Below are positions 15,322 to 24,717 of a stretch of 64,000 nt of DNA, one piece after another. The notes under the pieces were generated by a model. It was not told where the DNA came from. It saw nothing but the letters and a program-made list of their open reading frames with translations, and searched no databases. The position numbers and the translations under genes were made by a program. The stretch's first letter is position 1, and the number at the start of each line of letters is the position of its first letter. This DNA comes from Spirochaetia bacterium. Its GTDB lineage: Bacteria; Spirochaetota; Spirochaetia; Treponematales; Treponemataceae. The DNA lies in NCBI GenBank assembly GCA_900769325.1, contig CAAGGF010000018.1, positions 62,001-126,000 of the forward strand, written 5' to 3'.

Positions 15322-15693
15322 ATGAATACGATTAATTCATTAGGTTTAACGACCAGGGAAGGTCTAAAAGTATATTCTGCTGAAATTAACAATACTGCGC
15401 AAAATCAAATGCCAAAGCCAATAAGAGCGGCAACTGGTTCTGAAAGTGCAGAAAAATTACTTCAATCAGCAGAAAATTTTAAAGCTGATACACAATACTT
15501 GCAAAAACTTTCTGATTTGGTAACTGGTGGAAAACTTCAATTCAATGTTAATAACGAATTAGGAAGTGTTGTCGTAAAAATAGTAGATCCAAAAACTGAC
15601 GCTGTTTTAAAGGAGATACCATCTGAAGACATTCAAAAATTAAAAATTCAGATAAGAAAGACTATCGGTATTATTTTTGATGAATTGATTTAA
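15322..15693 (+). CDS. flaG: FlaG family flagellar protein
   Basis: A small flagellar protein of the FlaG family, thought to influence filament length or stability. It is 123 residues long; the C-terminal half carries the family core (LGSVVVKIVDPKTDAVLKEI, about 88-107, then PSEDIQKL). The N-terminal half is polar and probably disordered. ATG 15322 is chosen because AGGAGG lies 8 nt upstream; the ATG at 15316 is only 2 nt from it. It sits between flaB2 and fliD, the usual position. Confidence 0.85.
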   Translation: MNTINSLGLTTREGLKVYSAEINNTAQNQMPKPIRAATGSESAEKLLQSAENFKADTQYLQKLSDLVTGGKLQFNVNNELGSVVVKIVDPKTDAVLKEIPSEDIQKLKIQIRKTIGIIFDELI

Positions 15694-15712
15694 TCTTCAG
15701 ACAAGAAAAAAT

Positions 15713-17776
15713 ATGCCTGGAATAAACATACCTGGTGTTTCAAACAAATACAACACAACCGAAACAGTCGAAAAATTAATGCAAATCGAGAGGGTTCCTC
15801 TCACACGGGAACAAAAAACTCTCGATACATACAAATCACAGCAGGATGCATGGAGAGACATCAATCGAAAGATGACTTCTCTCAGAGATTCTGCAAAAAG
15901 CCTTTACTCATTTGAAAATCCGTTTAACAACAAGCTCACGACATCTTCCGACGAATTTGCAATAACGGCTTCTGCCACAAGAAATGCCTCATACGATACA
16001 TTTAAAGTCGATGTAATTCAAACTGCTTCAACTGACCGCTTTTTAACTTCGGAATTAGACAAAGACACAAAAGTTCCCGCCGGAACATACACATACCGCG
16101 TAAACGACAAAACTGTTTCTCTTAGATGGAAAGGCGGTTCACTTACAGATTTTTCAGAAGCATTAAACAGAAGGGGAAACGACCTCATAAAATCCCGCGT
16201 AATCGGTGCAAGCAAAGGAAAAAAAACACTCTCCATAGAATCATTAAAAACAGGAGAAGAAAACAGGCTCTCTTTTGAAGACGATGCAAAAACTTTTGCA
16301 GAAACTTCAGGGATGATTATAAAAGTGAAACCTAAAACATCAGAATTCGCCGTAAGCAAAAAAGAACTTCAGGTTCCGGGGAAAAACCTTGAAAACATAA
16401 CAGAACAAAAAGGTCTTCCTGCAGTTTCAAACAGGGAAATCTCAATTTCAGATGAAAAAATAAATGTTCCTCCAAGAAGCGGCTTTACAGTAAAAATTCC
16501 TGAAGATGCACTTAAAAACAAAGAAAATCACATTCAGTTTACAATTACAAGAAAACAGGTTGAAGATATAACAGAAGAATTAAATAAAATTCCTGAAAAA
16601 CCTGAACTCCCGGAGGCAGGAAGTGCAAGTTTTAAAGATGTAACAATTTACAACTCCCCTTTTTCGCTTAATATTCAAGATGAACAACCCGTACCAAAAG
16701 AAAAAATTGATTCGGTGCAGACAAGAGACATTTTATACATCGTCATGAAAGACGGCTCAGAAAAATTAATCGAAACTCCAGACATTCTTACAAAAGAAAA
16801 CACGACAATCGATTTAAAATTGCAGGATTTTAATTCAATAAGTTCAATCACCGTCCGAAACAGAAATACTGGCTATTCTTTTGAAATTTCAAAGATGAAA
16901 TCATTCAATCCAAAAGAAAATTTAGGCTTTACACCGCAGCATCCCGTTTCAACAGCACAAGATGCAATAATAAAATACGAAGGAATCACGATAAAACGAC
17001 CTTCAAACGAAATAGACGATGTAATTCCAGAGGTTACATTAAATCTTCACGAAAAAACAGAAAAAACTGCAACACTTTCAGTAAAACCAGATGTTGAATC
17101 TGCAAAAGATGCTTTAATCACATTTGTTGGAAATTATAATCAGGCTATCACACAAATAAACATTCTTTCGCAAACCAAGCCTGAAATCGTCGAAGAAATC
17201 ACATACCTTTCAGACGAAGAAAAAGAATCTGAAATGAAAAAACTTGGAATGTTCACATCGGATTCTTCACTGACATCATTAAAATCAAGCCTTCAGAATA
17301 GTGTTCTTTCAAAATACAATTTTTCAGATTCAGCACAAATCACTATGCTCTCCCAAATCGGAATTGCAACAAATGCGTCAAACTATTCAGGCTACACACC
17401 TGGAAAATTGCGCGGCTATCTTGAAATTGACGAAAAAAAACTCGATGAAACACTCGAAAAGCACCTCGATGATATAAAAAATCTTTTCGGGTACGATTCA
17501 GACGGAGACCTTATAATCGATTCAGGGATTGCTTCAAAACTCGACAAGCAGCTCACCGCTTATGTCCAGTCAGGCGGAATATTCAGCATGAAAATTTCAA
17601 GTCTAGACTCAAAAATCAAATCAAGCGAACAAAAAATTTCGCGCCTTGAAGTTCAGCTTTCAGAAAAAGAACAGGATTTAAAAAGCAAATACGGTCAAAT
17701 GGAAGGGGCTTTAAACAGCCTTGAAAATCAGCAGAACACAATAAATAATTTTACAAATCAACAGAATAAACGCTGA
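15713..17776 (+). CDS. fliD: Flagellar filament cap protein FliD (hook-associated protein 2)
   Basis: Caps the growing filament and promotes folding of exported flagellin. The N-terminal FliD_N coiled-coil region is recognisable (MPGINIPGVSNKYNTTETVE, then a long helix to about 65). The middle is large and variable. The C-terminal FliD_C helix (KISRLEVQLSEKEQDLKSKY, about 640-660) is typical. At 687 residues it is within the long spirochaete range. It follows flaG after 19 bp with only a weak purine stretch as ribosome site. Confidence 0.92.
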   Translation: MPGINIPGVSNKYNTTETVEKLMQIERVPLTREQKTLDTYKSQQDAWRDINRKMTSLRDSAKSLYSFENPFNNKLTTSSDEFAITASATRNASYDTFKVDVIQTASTDRFLTSELDKDTKVPAGTYTYRVNDKTVSLRWKGGSLTDFSEALNRRGNDLIKSRVIGASKGKKTLSIESLKTGEENRLSFEDDAKTFAETSGMIIKVKPKTSEFAVSKKELQVPGKNLENITEQKGLPAVSNREISISDEKINVPPRSGFTVKIPEDALKNKENHIQFTITRKQVEDITEELNKIPEKPELPEAGSASFKDVTIYNSPFSLNIQDEQPVPKEKIDSVQTRDILYIVMKDGSEKLIETPDILTKENTTIDLKLQDFNSISSITVRNRNTGYSFEISKMKSFNPKENLGFTPQHPVSTAQDAIIKYEGITIKRPSNEIDDVIPEVTLNLHEKTEKTATLSVKPDVESAKDALITFVGNYNQAITQINILSQTKPEIVEEITYLSDEEKESEMKKLGMFTSDSSLTSLKSSLQNSVLSKYNFSDSAQITMLSQIGIATNASNYSGYTPGKLRGYLEIDEKKLDETLEKHLDDIKNLFGYDSDGDLIIDSGIASKLDKQLTAYVQSGGIFSMKISSLDSKIKSSEQKISRLEVQLSEKEQDLKSKYGQMEGALNSLENQQNTINNFTNQQNKR

Positions 17777-17790
17777 TTTTTTCTAAAACC

Positions 17791-17818
17791 TTTACAGATT
17801 TAAAAAATCAGCCGATAA
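17791..17818 (+). promoter_or_regulatory. Possible sigma-28 promoter downstream of fliD
   Basis: A perfect GCCGATAA -10 (17811-17818) lies 47 bp before the gene at 17866. The -35 is poor (TTTA at 16 bp instead of TAAA at 15). The region also forms an 11-bp inverted repeat (17772-17782 / 17802-17812) that includes the fliD stop codon. Confidence 0.4.
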
Positions 17819-17865
17819 TAAAAAGAGAATCTTTTCAAAATTCACTTAAAATACTGAGGTAAAAC

Positions 17866-18462
17866 ATGGATTTTTTTATAAACGGCGAAAAAATCAACGT
17901 TTCTCTTGAAAATGAAAAAACCGCCGGCGACATTTTTAAATCTTTTGCTGCAATCTGTGAAGAAAATTCCGCAGCAGTAACACAAATAAAAATCAACGGA
18001 AAAATCATCTCATGCGACGATTTTGATGAAATTTCAAAAAATGACTTGCACGAAAACGATATTTTTGAATTCAACATCATTTCAAAAGAAGAATTAAAAA
18101 ATGCACTTTCAAAAATTTCAGAAAATTTTAAAACTTTAGAAGAGAGAATGAAAATTATCCCGATGGATTTACAATGCGGAAAAATCAAGGAATCTCTTTG
18201 TGCAATCAAAGACCTTGCTGACTGCATCGGAGAATTCTGTCATATTGCAACGCTTTCAAATCTCTTCCCGGAAATAACAGTAAAAAAAATCAATGATATT
18301 CCTTTAAATGATTTTTTCAAGGATTTTTCACCAATTCTTGAAGATTTTGAACAGGCTCTTAAATCAAACGACACGGTTACAGTCGGCGATTTAAGTGAAT
18401 ATGAAATTTGTCCGCGTCTTTTAGACATTTCAAAATCTCTGGAGGAATTAATTTGCCATTAA
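17866..18462 (+). CDS. Conserved-looking hypothetical protein of the fliD cluster
   Basis: A 198-residue cytoplasmic protein with no signal peptide. The first 75 residues look like a small beta-grasp (ubiquitin-like) domain: two strands (FFINGEKINVSLE), a helix (TAGDIFKSFAAICEE), then INGKIISCDDF and ENDIFEFNII. The rest is helical and Cys-containing. It ends inside the start of the PilZ gene (10-bp overlap), so the two are translationally coupled. Position suggests a role tied to motility. The fold is inferred from pattern only. Confidence 0.65.
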   Translation: MDFFINGEKINVSLENEKTAGDIFKSFAAICEENSAAVTQIKINGKIISCDDFDEISKNDLHENDIFEFNIISKEELKNALSKISENFKTLEERMKIIPMDLQCGKIKESLCAIKDLADCIGEFCHIATLSNLFPEITVKKINDIPLNDFFKDFSPILEDFEQALKSNDTVTVGDLSEYEICPRLLDISKSLEELICH

Positions 18463-19550
18463 AAGATTTTCAGGCAGGTTCATCACCACTAGCATCTCGT
18501 GCAAATCCGGTAATTTATGCGGTATTGATTGTTGCAGCAATCATCATTTTTATCGCATTTTTAATCTGGTCTGCTTTGAAATTACTTGAAAAATACAGAA
18601 CTTCTGAAAAATACATCGAATCGCAAAAAAATAAAATTTCTTCGTACGCCGACATAAAAAGTTTTTCTTCAAAATTCAAACTTTCACAAAAAGAACAGGC
18701 TCTCCTCTGGAAAATTTTTAAAAAATATCATATTACAAATATTTTCTACACGATAAAAGACTACGAAAATTTAAGCAAATATTTTAAATCGTATTATACA
18801 GAAAAAAAATCAGAATTTTCAGACGATGATGAAGAATTTTTTTTCAACCTTCTTTTTAATATTGAAAAAATCAGTTCAGGAATAAATGTCATAAAATCCA
18901 CAAAAAGCATTCCGGTAAAAACAAAACTTTTTTACATAAACAGGCATGGCATAAAATTCAGTTTTGACCTTGAAGAAAACACAAAATCTGTCATGATTTT
19001 AAAACCTGCGGAGCAATTTATCCGCGAAACGCAAAAACCGGAAGAAACAGAAAAAATTTTATTTACTTTCACATCAGAATCAAAAATGCAGTACGGTTTT
19101 GTTTCAAGAATCATACGATACCAGCGGACAAACGACGGGAACCTTCAGCTTATAATTTCACACCCGAACATCCTTTACAAACAGATTAAAAGAAATTTCA
19201 AACGACGAGCTACTTCAAAAACGCTCGAATTCAGTTCTGCAAAAATTTCAGAAAACAAAAAAGATTTTATATTCGGTGAAAAACAGTATTTTGCAAAAGC
19301 AACAAATATTTCAGCAGGCGGAATTTGCCTTGTCACAAACCTTCCAATAAAACAGAACCAGTTTTTAAAAATCAACCTTTCGCCGTTCGGCCTTCAGGAA
19401 AGCGTAATCGGAAAAATCATTTCCACACGAAACACAATCAAAAAAGACTATTACAATCTCCACATAAAATTTATAAAAATTTCAAAAAAGGCACAAAACA
19501 AAATTCAAAGAACAGTATTCGGCTACGAAGAAGACAGCGATTCTATTTAA
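18453..19550 (+). CDS. Membrane-anchored PilZ-domain protein (c-di-GMP effector type)
   Basis: A 365-residue protein with one N-terminal membrane helix (NPVIYAVLIVAAIIIFIAFL, about 20-40). A spirochaete-type helical middle region follows, then a C-terminal PilZ domain. Both c-di-GMP binding elements are visible: the arginine-rich KRNFKRRATSK (about 246-256) and NISAGG (about 287-292; N/DxSxxG). The start is a TTG at 18453 with GGAGG 7 nt upstream, overlapping the preceding gene; a frame open to 18408 has no ribosome site. It probably links second-messenger level to periplasmic flagella. Confidence 0.85.
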   Translation: MPLKDFQAGSSPLASRANPVIYAVLIVAAIIIFIAFLIWSALKLLEKYRTSEKYIESQKNKISSYADIKSFSSKFKLSQKEQALLWKIFKKYHITNIFYTIKDYENLSKYFKSYYTEKKSEFSDDDEEFFFNLLFNIEKISSGINVIKSTKSIPVKTKLFYINRHGIKFSFDLEENTKSVMILKPAEQFIRETQKPEETEKILFTFTSESKMQYGFVSRIIRYQRTNDGNLQLIISHPNILYKQIKRNFKRRATSKTLEFSSAKISENKKDFIFGEKQYFAKATNISAGGICLVTNLPIKQNQFLKINLSPFGLQESVIGKIISTRNTIKKDYYNLHIKFIKISKKAQNKIQRTVFGYEEDSDSI

Positions 19551-19579
19551 AAATTTTAACTGCAAGTTTTAAATTCATC

Positions 19580-19608
19580 TTGAAAATCGAGTGATAAAAA
19601 AGTATTCT
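19580..19608 (+). promoter_or_regulatory. Promoter of tsaE-tsaB
   Basis: TTGAAA (19580-19585), a 17-bp spacer and TATTCT (19603-19608). Nine bases separate the -10 from ATG 19618 and no Shine-Dalgarno is present, giving a leader of about 3 nt or none. Confidence 0.45.
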
Positions 19609-19617
19609 AAAAACAAT

Positions 19618-20076
19618 ATGAAAAACGAAAATCTTATTTTTAAGACATTTTCAGAAGAAGAAACAATTTCTCTCGGTAAAAAAATCGGTTCTCTATTAAA
19701 AAAAGGCGATGTAATTGCAATGCAGGGCACTCTTGCAGCCGGAAAAACTACAATCACAAAAGGAATTGCCTGTTCTCTCGGTGTAGAAGATGACATTACA
19801 AGCCCAACTTTCTGCCTCGTAAGCGAATACGAAGGAAAAATGCCTTTATATCACATAGATGTTTACAGATTAGACGGTCAAGAAGATTTTGAAACACTAG
19901 GACCTGAAGAAATGCTTTACGGTGAAGGAGTTACAATAATCGAATGGAGCGAAAAAATTATGAATGTCCTTCCAAAATCTTCAATCATTTTAAAAATAGA
20001 TGTAGAAAACGACAATTCACGGACAATTACAATTTCAAATTGGAAAAACGGGACTATTGATTTCCCGCAAAATTAA
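19618..20076 (+). CDS. tsaE: tRNA threonylcarbamoyladenosine biosynthesis ATPase TsaE
   Basis: ATPase that cycles the TsaB-TsaD complex during t6A modification of ANN-decoding tRNAs. The Walker A motif is GTLAAGKTTIT (about 33-43). SPTFCLVSEYEG and HIDVYRL (about 61-85) and VTIIEWSEK (Walker B-like) follow, as in the family. The 152-residue length is normal. ATG 19618 is chosen over an in-frame GTG at 19591 because the family starts here; neither has a ribosome site. tsaB follows 10 bp downstream. Confidence 0.93.
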   Translation: MKNENLIFKTFSEEETISLGKKIGSLLKKGDVIAMQGTLAAGKTTITKGIACSLGVEDDITSPTFCLVSEYEGKMPLYHIDVYRLDGQEDFETLGPEEMLYGEGVTIIEWSEKIMNVLPKSSIILKIDVENDNSRTITISNWKNGTIDFPQN

Positions 20077-20086
20077 GGAATAAAAA

Positions 20087-20812
20087 ATGAACGGACTTTC
20101 TATAGACTGTGCAATTTCACGGCTTTCTATCGGTGCAAAAAAAGACGAAAAAACTGTAAGTGCAATTTACGACATCGGAATGAAACAATCTGAAACGCTT
20201 CTTCCTGCAATCGATTATATTCTCCAAAAATCTGAATTAAAACCTTGCGATTTAGATTATGTTTCAGTGACGACAGGTCCAGGTTCTTTTACAGGATTAC
20301 GGCTCGGACTTTCAGCTGCAAAAGCAATTTCCCTTGCAAAAAACATTCCGGTTTATGCAATAAACTCTTTAGACCTTTACGCTTTTCCGTTCATAAATTT
20401 TGCAAAAGAAAACGACTTTATAATTATTTCAGAAATCGACGCAAAAAAAGAAAGGTTTTATGCAGAAGCGTTTTCACAAAAAGGGATTTTTTTTGAAAGT
20501 GGCGATTACACAATTTCAGAGATAATAGAAAAACTAAAATCATCTCAAATTCCGCAAAAAATTCTTGTAACCGGACCGGAATCAAAACTTTTTTCAGAAG
20601 AATTAAAAACAGCACTAAAAGAATCAGAAGATTCCTTAAAAAAAATATGCGTCTCTTTTCTTCCTTTTGAAAATAATACAATTGAATCGATGTTTAAAAT
20701 GACTGAAAATCAGATTCAAAATAAAATTCCGCCCCTTTCAGATTACGACGGACCTATATACTTACGAAAAAGCGAAGCCGAAGTCAAACTTGAAGAAAAA
20801 AACGGAAAATAA
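20087..20812 (+). CDS. tsaB: tRNA threonylcarbamoyladenosine biosynthesis protein TsaB
   Basis: Scaffold subunit of the t6A synthase with an actin/ASKHA-like fold. LSIDCAISRLSIGA (residues 4-17) and the hallmark SVTTGPGSFTGLRLGLSAAK (about 61-80) are clear. The length of 241 residues is normal. AAGGA precedes ATG 20087. It pairs with tsaE. Its stop codon is only 2 bp from the csrA stop on the other strand, with no terminator between. Confidence 0.94.
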   Translation: MNGLSIDCAISRLSIGAKKDEKTVSAIYDIGMKQSETLLPAIDYILQKSELKPCDLDYVSVTTGPGSFTGLRLGLSAAKAISLAKNIPVYAINSLDLYAFPFINFAKENDFIIISEIDAKKERFYAEAFSQKGIFFESGDYTISEIIEKLKSSQIPQKILVTGPESKLFSEELKTALKESEDSLKKICVSFLPFENNTIESMFKMTENQIQNKIPPLSDYDGPIYLRKSEAEVKLEEKNGK

Positions 20813-20814
20813 TT

Positions 20815-21045
20815 TTATTTGTGAAGCATTTTTGAAAGCGCAGTAATTGCGTTTGAATTTCCTTGAGTCAATGCCGCCTTGTTTTCATCCTGAATCGCAT
20901 CAAAAACTTCTTTTCGATATACTTTTACAGTTTTAGGCGCTTCAACACCGATTTTCACCTGATCGCCTTTTACTTCGATAATTGTTAAAGTGATGTCTTC
21001 ACCGATTTTAATCTGCTGTTCGGTTTTACGGGTAAGAATTAACAT
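20815..21045 (-). CDS. csrA: Carbon storage regulator CsrA (translational repressor)
   Basis: Dimeric RNA-binding protein that blocks translation by binding GGA motifs in mRNA leaders. The whole core fold is present: MLILTRKTEQQIKIGEDITL, the VEAPKTVKVYRKE signature with the RNA-contacting Arg, and a C-terminal helix. At 76 residues it has a slightly extended tail. It is the last gene of the flgN-flgK-flgL-fliW-csrA operon, 1 bp after fliW. Both flagellin leaders at 13.2 and 14.3 kb carry likely binding sites for it. Confidence 0.97.
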   Translation of the reverse strand: MLILTRKTEQQIKIGEDITLTIIEVKGDQVKIGVEAPKTVKVYRKEVFDAIQDENKAALTQGNSNAITALSKMLHK

Positions 21046-21046
21046 T

Positions 21047-21490
21047 TCATTCCCCCTTCTGAGCCTTCAGTGCTTTCACAATATCAAATTTAGTTGACCA
21101 TTTATTGTCACTTAAAACATACTGAAGACATTTGTTGTTCTTTCGGTTAATTACAATCGGACCTAAAAAATTTGCAGTAATATTTGAGCCATCCCCGGGA
21201 ATTGTAACGATTGTCATTATTATTATATTTTCAGGAGAATCTGCACCGATTTTTTTCAACGATTCATCATCGATATCAACTTCATATCCGGGACAAATCA
21301 AAAAAGGATCTATCATTAAAAAAGCAAGTTCCTTGTTTTCAACAGACTGAAGCCAAATAAAAGGTTCATATTCCGAATCGATAATCGCAAATTTCTTCAC
21401 GCTTTCAAAACCTAAAAGTCCTTCAGGAAATTCAACGATTTTTTTTTCATCGACTTCAACGATTTCATTAAATTTTGTGCAAACTTTCAT
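21047..21490 (-). CDS. fliW: Flagellar assembly factor FliW (CsrA antagonist)
   Basis: Binds CsrA allosterically and relieves its repression. Free flagellin titrates FliW away, closing a feedback loop. The sequence has the family core EFPEGLLGFESVKKFAIIDS (about 19-38), PFIWLQSVENKELAFLMIDP and FLGPIVINRKNNKCLQYVL. The length of 147 residues is normal. It is adjacent to csrA, the common arrangement, and downstream of flgL. Confidence 0.96.
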   Translation of the reverse strand: MKVCTKFNEIVEVDEKKIVEFPEGLLGFESVKKFAIIDSEYEPFIWLQSVENKELAFLMIDPFLICPGYEVDIDDESLKKIGADSPENIIIMTIVTIPGDGSNITANFLGPIVINRKNNKCLQYVLSDNKWSTKFDIVKALKAQKGE

Positions 21491-21549
21491 TTTTCACCTC
21501 AAAGTCCGTTTTTTATTAAAGAAAATCTGAAAAAATTCTTAAATTTTCT

Positions 21550-22794
21550 TTAACGCATATAATTTAAAAGAGTATTTGAATACATTTTTCCTGCATTGCT
21601 AAGCGTTGCCTGATGAGCATAATCAAGCATTTTTAAATCTGTTATCGCTTTTGTAAAATCTAGGTCTCCTTCACGACTTACCATAGAAGTAACTGCAAGA
21701 GAAGTGCTGGCATTTCTCTGAACATTTAACTGTGCCCTTTCATATTCTGAACCTGATTTTGCAATTCTTGTAACAAGGCTTGAAATTCCGCTGTCTATTG
21801 CTCCAAGAACATGACCTCCTATCGCCTCAGAATCTCCTTCAAGAAGTGCATTCCTGAAAGAAATTACAGTATCAAACATCGAACCGCCGCTTAAACGCAC
21901 CGAGTTTCCAAGATTATACGGAGGTTTTTGAGAAGCATCTTTTATAATTCCAAGTTCATTCAAAGCAGAGCCAGAAACATCTTGAAGCCAAAGCTGCCTT
22001 GCATCTGTCGTTTCAAAATTGAGTCCTTTTGTAACAGGATCGATACTTGCCCTAACCGCTGCCCCGCTTTCATTGATTTTTGCTGCAACTGCATAAACAT
22101 TGTCACCTGCATTAATTTTTACATTTACGCCGTCAACTTTTATAACGCTGTCTTCATTTGCCTGCCATCTGGAAGCATCTCGTGTTCCAAAAATATGCTG
22201 CTGTTCTGCCCAAAATGCCCTGTTTCCTGCGTTATTGATTTCCATATATTTGTTTTCATCGACTTCAATCTGATTAGAATCGATGTTTCCATTGTACCGA
22301 ACACTCTGAATCAAAGGAACGCCGCTTCCACTTACAGTGCCCATTTCAATTTCAAACGGGATTTCCTTAGAATTTGTTCCGCCAAACAAAGAATTTCCGT
22401 CGGCACTTATCGCATTTGCATTCTGAATCAATTCTTTTAAAAGTTCATCAACTTCAACGCTCATATTTTTTAAATCTTCACGATTATAAATTCCGTTTGC
22501 ACCAGTTACGGCAAGTTCACGGATTCTCTGCATAATTTCAAGAGAATTCGACATATAACCTTCACGCAGAACAAACTGATCGCTTAATTCTTTCGCATTT
22601 TTTTCAAAAGTATTTACACGAGAAAGATAAGATTTATACCGAACAAGATGACCTGCGGCAATCGGATCTTCACGCAACGACTGAAGCCTGTTCTGACTGG
22701 AAATCTGATTATTCGCCTTATTCAGCCTTGATTCCTGGAGACGCAGATTTGACTGAGTATCAATATTATTCATTGCAGAACTGATTCTTCGCAT
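21550..22794 (-). CDS. flgL: Flagellar hook-filament junction protein FlgL (HAP3)
   Basis: Forms the junction between hook and filament with FlgK. Flagellin-like N-terminal helices (MRRISSAMNNIDTQSNLRLQ, then REDPIAAGHLVRYKS and MQRIRELAVTGANGIY) and C-terminal helices (DLDFTKAITDLKMLDYAHQA) are clear. The start is ATG 22794 with GAGGTG upstream; an in-frame GTG at 22803 overlaps that site. The length of 414 residues is typical for spirochaetes. It lies in the operon between flgK and fliW. Confidence 0.95.
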   Translation of the reverse strand: MRRISSAMNNIDTQSNLRLQESRLNKANNQISSQNRLQSLREDPIAAGHLVRYKSYLSRVNTFEKNAKELSDQFVLREGYMSNSLEIMQRIRELAVTGANGIYNREDLKNMSVEVDELLKELIQNANAISADGNSLFGGTNSKEIPFEIEMGTVSGSGVPLIQSVRYNGNIDSNQIEVDENKYMEINNAGNRAFWAEQQHIFGTRDASRWQANEDSVIKVDGVNVKINAGDNVYAVAAKINESGAAVRASIDPVTKGLNFETTDARQLWLQDVSGSALNELGIIKDASQKPPYNLGNSVRLSGGSMFDTVISFRNALLEGDSEAIGGHVLGAIDSGISSLVTRIAKSGSEYERAQLNVQRNASTSLAVTSMVSREGDLDFTKAITDLKMLDYAHQATLSNAGKMYSNTLLNYMR

Positions 22795-22830
22795 AATTTT
22801 CACCTCACACTAATTTTTTAAAACTTTCCG

Positions 22831-24702
22831 TTAAACTTTAAGTCTGTTTATAACCGTATCAAGAAGGCTGTCCCAAACTGTTATAAATTTTGCCGCCGCA
22901 TTATATCCGTGCTGGAATTTTAAAATGTCCGCAAGTTCTTCATCAATATTTACGCCGCTTATCGAATCCCTTAAATTGCGCAAATCATCCATCATCGCTT
23001 TATGACTTTCAAGATTTGTTTCAGCCTGTTCACCTTTTAATGCAACATTTGTCACAGAATCAGCAAAATAATCGTCAAAAGTTCTGTTTCGTCCAATCAT
23101 AACATGAGTATTTCTGATTGAAGCAATTTCCTTTGCAGCAAGAGAATCCCCCTGATTTACATTTCCGTGAGAATCAAGAAAAGCCGAAGCAACGCTTAAA
23201 ACATCATTTTTAATAAGAGGATTTATTTCGATATAACCGCTTGGATTTAATACAGGCGAAACCGAATATTTAGCATTATCCAGAGCGGAAACTGCATCTG
23301 AACGAGCAAAATCATAGGCATTTTCTTCTCCGCTTCCTTTTAAAATTCCTGAATAACCTGTCAAAAAGAAACCTGAATCTTCAACATGCCTTATGACAAA
23401 ATCAGGATTTTCAGGATTTTTAGAAGCTGAAGCCTTAAGAACAAGATTATTATTCCTGTCTAAATATGCCTTTACTTCCGTGTCAGCATCGTTAATTCGG
23501 TTTATTACCGCTTCTACAGTATCTGTCGGGTGATATGCAACCTGAACATTTCCTGAAGGACCGTTAAAAGTCATCACGCCTTCAAGACCAATCTGTTCCT
23601 TAAAATCAAGTTCGGTTGTTCCTGTAAACCTGAAAATATAACTGTGGTCAAATTCTCCGTCTCCATTTCTGTCAAAATTTCCGCTTACATTGTCAACAAA
23701 ATCATTCTGAACAAAAAAATCAAGTCCGGTAACATTGTTCGCTCCATAAGCATTCCTGTGAACATCGTTTACAAGATCCTGAAAATTTAATGTCATCGTA
23801 TTTAAAGACTGAATTTCATTTCTTATATCAACATCGCGAAGCTCTATTAAAGCGCCTAATGAACCGCCTTTAATTACAGCATCAAGTGAAGTATCGTTCC
23901 AGATTAATTTTCCATAACCGTTGTTGTCAGAAACCGACTCAATCTCAAAACCTCTTGAAATGCCACCCTGAACAAGAATTTGACCGCCTGTATGAACCAT
24001 AAATTCATCAGAATCTCGTCTGTCTGTCGAAATGTCTATCAATTTTGAAAGTTTATCGACTAATAAATCCCTTCTGTCTAAAAGATCATTCGGATTATCG
24101 CCGTTTGCTTTAGACTTTACGATTTCAATGTTTATTGCTGCAATCTGTCGGGAATAATCGTTTACCTCTCTTACGGTAGCTTCAATATCAGAATTAATCA
24201 GTTTTCCGATTCCCATAAAATTTTCCCATTTAGATTTTATAGAATCAGTGAGGTTTTCTCCGCGCGTTACAACAGCCTGTCTTGATGCTTGATTTTCAGG
24301 GTGAACAGACAGTTCCTGCCAGCCTTCCCAAAATTTATCCATATTAAACCGAACACTTACATCTTCAGGTTCATTGTAAACCTGCTCTATCATCGTGTAA
24401 TATTTTTCCCGAGTTTCCCAGTAAGATTCCCTGTGAGCACTTTCTACAATACGCGAATCAAGCATTTCATCTCTTATACGCTCAACAGACTGAGTATCAA
24501 TTCCCTGACCTAACATTCCGGCTCGTTCAGGACGCTCTAAATCGGCTCTGTAAAGCGGATCAAATTCTTTCATTTGAACACGCTGCCTTGAATAACCTTC
24601 TGTATCTGCATTTGAAATATTGTGTCCTGCAGTCGTGATGGCATCGGAATGAGCCATGATACTTCTTTTTCCTAATTCAATTCCACTAAAAGTTGACGGC
24701 AT
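22831..24702 (-). CDS. flgK: Flagellar hook-filament junction protein FlgK (HAP1)
   Basis: Hook-proximal junction protein. The N-terminal rod/hook signature is present (SGIELGKRSIMAHSDAITTA, then GHNISNADTEGYSRQRV). The C terminus SGVNIDEELADILKFQHGYN with AAKFITVWDSLLDTVI is diagnostic. ATG 24702 is used because GGAGG lies 5 nt before it. The length of 623 residues is normal. It is 15 bp downstream of the flgN-like gene. Confidence 0.96.
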   Translation of the reverse strand: MPSTFSGIELGKRSIMAHSDAITTAGHNISNADTEGYSRQRVQMKEFDPLYRADLERPERAGMLGQGIDTQSVERIRDEMLDSRIVESAHRESYWETREKYYTMIEQVYNEPEDVSVRFNMDKFWEGWQELSVHPENQASRQAVVTRGENLTDSIKSKWENFMGIGKLINSDIEATVREVNDYSRQIAAINIEIVKSKANGDNPNDLLDRRDLLVDKLSKLIDISTDRRDSDEFMVHTGGQILVQGGISRGFEIESVSDNNGYGKLIWNDTSLDAVIKGGSLGALIELRDVDIRNEIQSLNTMTLNFQDLVNDVHRNAYGANNVTGLDFFVQNDFVDNVSGNFDRNGDGEFDHSYIFRFTGTTELDFKEQIGLEGVMTFNGPSGNVQVAYHPTDTVEAVINRINDADTEVKAYLDRNNNLVLKASASKNPENPDFVIRHVEDSGFFLTGYSGILKGSGEENAYDFARSDAVSALDNAKYSVSPVLNPSGYIEINPLIKNDVLSVASAFLDSHGNVNQGDSLAAKEIASIRNTHVMIGRNRTFDDYFADSVTNVALKGEQAETNLESHKAMMDDLRNLRDSISGVNIDEELADILKFQHGYNAAAKFITVWDSLLDTVINRLKV

Positions 24703-24717
24703 AATGTCCTCCAAAAA

